Of a DNA stretch of 15,765 bases, positions 13,801 to 15,765 are shown piece by piece. Position numbers and translations under genes: made by a program. The stretch is from FEN-680 sp036845225 (GTDB lineage Bacteria > Actinomycetota > Geothermincolia > Fen-727 > Anoxymicrobiaceae). Each line of letters begins with the position of its first letter. Within the stretch, counting starts at the first letter, position 1. The stretch covers positions 1 to 15,765 of the forward strand of contig DAIUEJ010000058.1 in the NCBI GenBank assembly GCA_036845225.1. Direction: 5' to 3'. The notes beneath the pieces are model-generated. The model was not told the origin of the DNA, did no database searches, and saw nothing but the letters and a program-made list of their open reading frames with translations.

Positions 13801-14682
13801 ATGTCCAGTCGCAAGAAATACATGGCCGGCATCTCGATCGCGCTTGCTGTTACCGCCCTGGGCGCCGCCGCGCTCACCGGTGGCTGCGGCTCCAGCCAGC
13901 CGGTGGTCAAGGACGTGGACCACATCGCCACGAGCACGAGCCAGCCCGAGCAGCTGTTCACTTTCTTCACCGGGACCCTGGGGCTGCCCGCGGCGTGGCC
14001 GTTCGTGCAGTACCCGGGCTTCGCGACCGGCGGGGTCTACCTCGGAAACGTGAACATGGAGACCCTGCTCCTCGAGGGCGTCAGTGCGCCGGGCAGCCCC
14101 GCGTTCTTCTTCGGCATCGTCTTCGAGCCCTACCCGCTCACCAAATCGATCCCGCTGTTCAAAGCCAATGGCGCGGACCCCCAGAAGCCGACCGTGCAGA
14201 CCCGTGAAGAGAACGGCAAGCAGGTGCCTGTGTGGACGAACGTCACTCTCAAGGCGCTCTGCACTAAGGACTACATCGTCTATCTCTGCGCGTACACGCC
14301 GGCAGCCAAGGCACACCTCGTCAGCGTCACGTCCGCGTCGAAGCCGCCGCTCGGGCCGCTGGGGGTCACGTCGGTCAAGGAAGCGGTCATCACCTCGACC
14401 GACCCTGAGGCCACCATCAGCACCTGGAAGAAGGCCATGGTACCGGTCTCGACGTCCTCGGACGGCACGATGACGTTCCAGAGTGGCCCGGCCATACGCA
14501 TCATCAAAGGCTCTACGGACATGATCGCGACCCTGATCATCGAGGTCGCCTCGCTTGATACCGCGAAGACGTTCCTCCAGAAGAACGGTCTCCTTGGAAA
14601 GTCCACCGGGAGCGAGCTCACCATCGAGCCATCGAAGGTGCAGGGGTTGGATATCCAACTGGTCCAGCAGGCGGGCAAGTAG
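13801..14682 (+). CDS. Exported VOC (glyoxalase-like) domain protein, possible lipoprotein
   Basis: A 293-residue protein. ATG 13801 has AGGAGG about eight bases upstream. The N-terminus is a signal sequence: KK at 5-6, a hydrophobic core at 9-26, then ALTGGC with Cys29. This resembles a lipobox, although Thr at -3 is not canonical. Residues 36-110 form a VOC module (VKDVDHIATSTSQPEQLFTF; LGNVNMETLLLEG) with His41 and Glu87 at the usual metal-ligand positions. Residues 185-290 resemble a second, degenerate module in which Glu194 and Gln286 occupy the equivalent places. VOC proteins include glyoxalases, dioxygenases and binding proteins. An exported one is more likely to bind or modify a small molecule outside the cell, but this is not shown. 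It is divergent from the CrtC/AttH-like gene. Confidence 0.75.
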   Translation: MSSRKKYMAGISIALAVTALGAAALTGGCGSSQPVVKDVDHIATSTSQPEQLFTFFTGTLGLPAAWPFVQYPGFATGGVYLGNVNMETLLLEGVSAPGSPAFFFGIVFEPYPLTKSIPLFKANGADPQKPTVQTREENGKQVPVWTNVTLKALCTKDYIVYLCAYTPAAKAHLVSVTSASKPPLGPLGVTSVKEAVITSTDPEATISTWKKAMVPVSTSSDGTMTFQSGPAIRIIKGSTDMIATLIIEVASLDTAKTFLQKNGLLGKSTGSELTIEPSKVQGLDIQLVQQAGK

Positions 14683-14705
14683 TCGGCGAACCGGATCGCC
14701 GGCGG

Positions 14706-14723
14706 GCCTGACCCCAGTCAGTC
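14706..14723 (-). repeat. GGGGTCAGGC element at the amidohydrolase stop codon
   Basis: Read on the minus strand, the element starts within the TGA stop of the truncated amidohydrolase (14718-14720) and contains GGGGTCAGGC. Arms CTGAC (14708-14712) and GTCAG (14717-14721) form an inverted repeat. It matches the degenerate copy at 7260-7281 and shares its core with 381 and 12605. It sits 24 bases after the VOC gene stop. Confidence 0.5.
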
Positions 14724-15116
14724 GCGCTGGTAGACGGTCACGCCCCCGACCACGGTCCGCTCGACAGGGATATGCCGTATCTCCTCGGGAGGAACGCTCG
14801 CGGGGTCGGCCCCCAACACGACCAGGTCAGCCCGCTTCCCCGGAGTGATGCTTCCCTTGACCCCGTCCTCGAACTGCGCGTATGCCGCGTCTATGGTGTA
14901 CATGCGCACGGCCTGGGCGGGTGTGATCGCCTGCGACGTCTCGAACCCCTCGCGTGTCACGCAGCACTCGATCGCGTGCAGGACGTCGACCGACTCGACC
15001 GGCCCGTCCGAGGCGCCCGCCACCCTCACGCCGGCTTCGAACAGTGAGCGGAACGGGTAGGTCCAGGGCCGAGTGGAGACGGACTCCGGCGGAGTGCTGA
15101 GCCAGGTCGGACGGCT
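14718..15116 (-). pseudogene. C-terminal fragment of an Amidohydrolase_3/YtcJ-like metal-dependent hydrolase
   Basis: About 133 residues of the enzyme's C-terminal end remain. They start at RPTWLSTPPESV near 15113 and end at a TGA at 14718-14720. Family features remain: YPFRSLFEAGVRVAGASDGPV with the metal-binding Asp, the ITPAQAVRMYTIDAAYA helix, and GSITPGKRADLVVLGADP near the end. Full members are about 500-550 residues, so roughly three quarters, including the N-terminal HxH metal site, are missing. The open frame continues to 15305, but that part is antisense to the kinase fragment and has no family character. There is no own promoter or start. It cannot be a working hydrolase unless the junction is an assembly error. 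Confidence 0.85.
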
Positions 15117-15575
15117 CAGATGCCGGAGGTGGTCTGCGATGTCGACATCACCGAGCTGGTCCGGCGGATTATCGAGGAGAGAGAAGAAGCGATACGTGAC
15201 AAGGGCATCAAGCTCTATGTCGACCGCGACCTCGGAACGGTGACCGCGAACCCGACGCACGTCTACCAGGTCTTCGCCAACATCATAGGCAACGCCATCA
15301 ACCACAACGAGAGCGTCGACCCGGCGATAACGGTCTCACGGCTCGGTCAGGGCGACGGGGGCGGCACAACTTTCCTCATCAGGGACAACGGCTCAGGGAT
15401 ACCGCCCGAGCACCTGGACAGGGTCTTCGAGCCTTTCTACAAAGGCGAGGGCGGGGCGAGCGGGCTGGGCCTCGCGATAGTGAAGAACATCGTAGCCGTC
15501 TACGACGGCGACGTCCGGGCTTACAACGACGACGGAGCCTGCTTCGAGTTCACCTTCAGGGGCATCGCGGTCTGA
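15117..15575 (+). pseudogene. C-terminal (HATPase) fragment of a sensor histidine kinase
   Basis: About 152 residues remain. Similarity to the intact kinase at 8859 begins at the Gln codon at 15117 (QMPEVVC against QAPNILC). The ATPase domain is complete: YQVFANIIGNAINHNES (N box), IRDNGSGIPPEHLDRVFEPFYKG, and GASGLGLAIVKNIVAVY. The phospho-acceptor His region and any sensor domain are missing. ATG 15120 is available but has no Shine-Dalgarno site, and the upstream frame is antisense to the amidohydrolase fragment. By eye roughly half of the residues match the intact kinase, so the two are diverged paralogues rather than a recent copy. If expressed, it could act only as an ATPase domain without autophosphorylation. 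Confidence 0.85.
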
Positions 15576-15591
15576 AGCCGCGCTGATTTGG

Positions 15592-15597
15592 TATCAT
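15592..15597 (+). promoter_or_regulatory. Likely -10 box of the tRNA gene
   Basis: TATCAT lies nine bases before the 5' end of the tRNA, a usual distance for a tRNA promoter. No clear -35 is visible upstream, because that part is the end of the kinase fragment. Confidence 0.4.
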
Positions 15598-15605
15598 AGC
15601 CTTGA

Positions 15606-15682
<77 letters not shown>

Positions 15683-15690
15683 CTCTTTTT

Positions 15691-15715
15691 CCGTGATCTA
15701 AAGCCTAAATCGCGG
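15691..15715 (+). other. Small stem-loop downstream of the tRNA
   Basis: CCGTGAT (15691-15697) pairs with ATCGCGG (15709-15715) with one G-T pair, directly after the T-run that follows the tRNA. No T-run follows the stem, so it is not a classic terminator. The remaining bases to the window end hold nothing I recognise. Confidence 0.3.
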
Positions 15716-15765
15716 ATTCGATCCCATTACCCCCACTGGCAGCATCAACGTCATTCGGTGAATAT

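Noticed and set aside
15120..15305. A functional N-terminal part of the amidohydrolase fragment (antisense to the kinase)
   Set aside because: The residues lack any amidohydrolase motif and mirror the kinase ATPase coding sequence, so this is an accidental open frame past the breakpoint.
15690..15765. A second tRNA or tRNA fragment after tRNA-Arg, suggested by ATTCGATCCC
   Set aside because: The flanking bases do not form a T stem and no acceptor or anticodon arm can be built before the window ends.

Overview
This is a GC-rich bacterial chromosome segment, roughly 60-65% G+C by eye. It has tightly packed genes on both strands, clear Shine-Dalgarno sites, and frequent TTG and GTG starts. The gene content includes a TatA translocase, a YkuD L,D-transpeptidase with a membrane anchor, an ADP-forming acyl-CoA synthetase alpha subunit, and a FixC/FixX pair. 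This would suit a deep-branching Actinomycetota or Chloroflexota-like lineage, perhaps a metagenome-derived genome, but that placement is inference because no rRNA or marker protein fixes it. I see no phage, CRISPR array, plasmid replication gene or intact insertion sequence.

Layout. Positions 1-578 hold a small YgaP/DUF2892-type membrane protein (109-378), followed by a palindromic dispersed repeat and a strong terminator. The acyl-CoA synthetase subunit (579-2039) meets tatA (2036-2242, minus) tail to tail. A methyltransferase (2369-3457, plus) converges on a minus-strand pair: a larger zinc-binding methyltransferase (4321-5898) and a zinc-ribbon membrane protein (3447-4295). An L,D-transpeptidase (6097-7239, plus) converges on an MFS exporter (7272-8567, minus), whose leader carries tandem GC-rich palindromes. 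Next come a soluble STAS-like/histidine kinase (8859-10196), a FixC-like flavoprotein with an overlapping double-cluster ferredoxin (10321-12080), and a small anchored protein (12210-12602). A CrtC/AttH-like protein (12642-13697, minus) is divergent from a VOC-domain exported protein (13801-14682, plus). The window ends with two broken genes joined head to head, an amidohydrolase tail (14718-about 15116, minus) and a histidine-kinase tail (about 15117-15575, plus), followed by tRNA-Arg(CCT) (15606-15682).

How the genes work together. The clear functional units are the fixC-fixX operon (electron transfer from a flavoprotein to quinone or ferredoxin, with no fixAB in the window) and the minus-strand methyltransferase/zinc-ribbon pair. 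Most other genes are single transcription units. The kinase at 8859 and the broken kinase at 15117 are paralogues.

The observations most worth a second look are three. First, the junction near 15111-15119 looks like a deletion that removed the promoters and 5' halves of two divergent genes, or an assembly error. Second, a family of short elements with the core GGGGNCAGGC sits at or just after stop codons at five places. Third, tandem hairpin repeats lie in the MFS leader. I found no convincing new multi-gene system.
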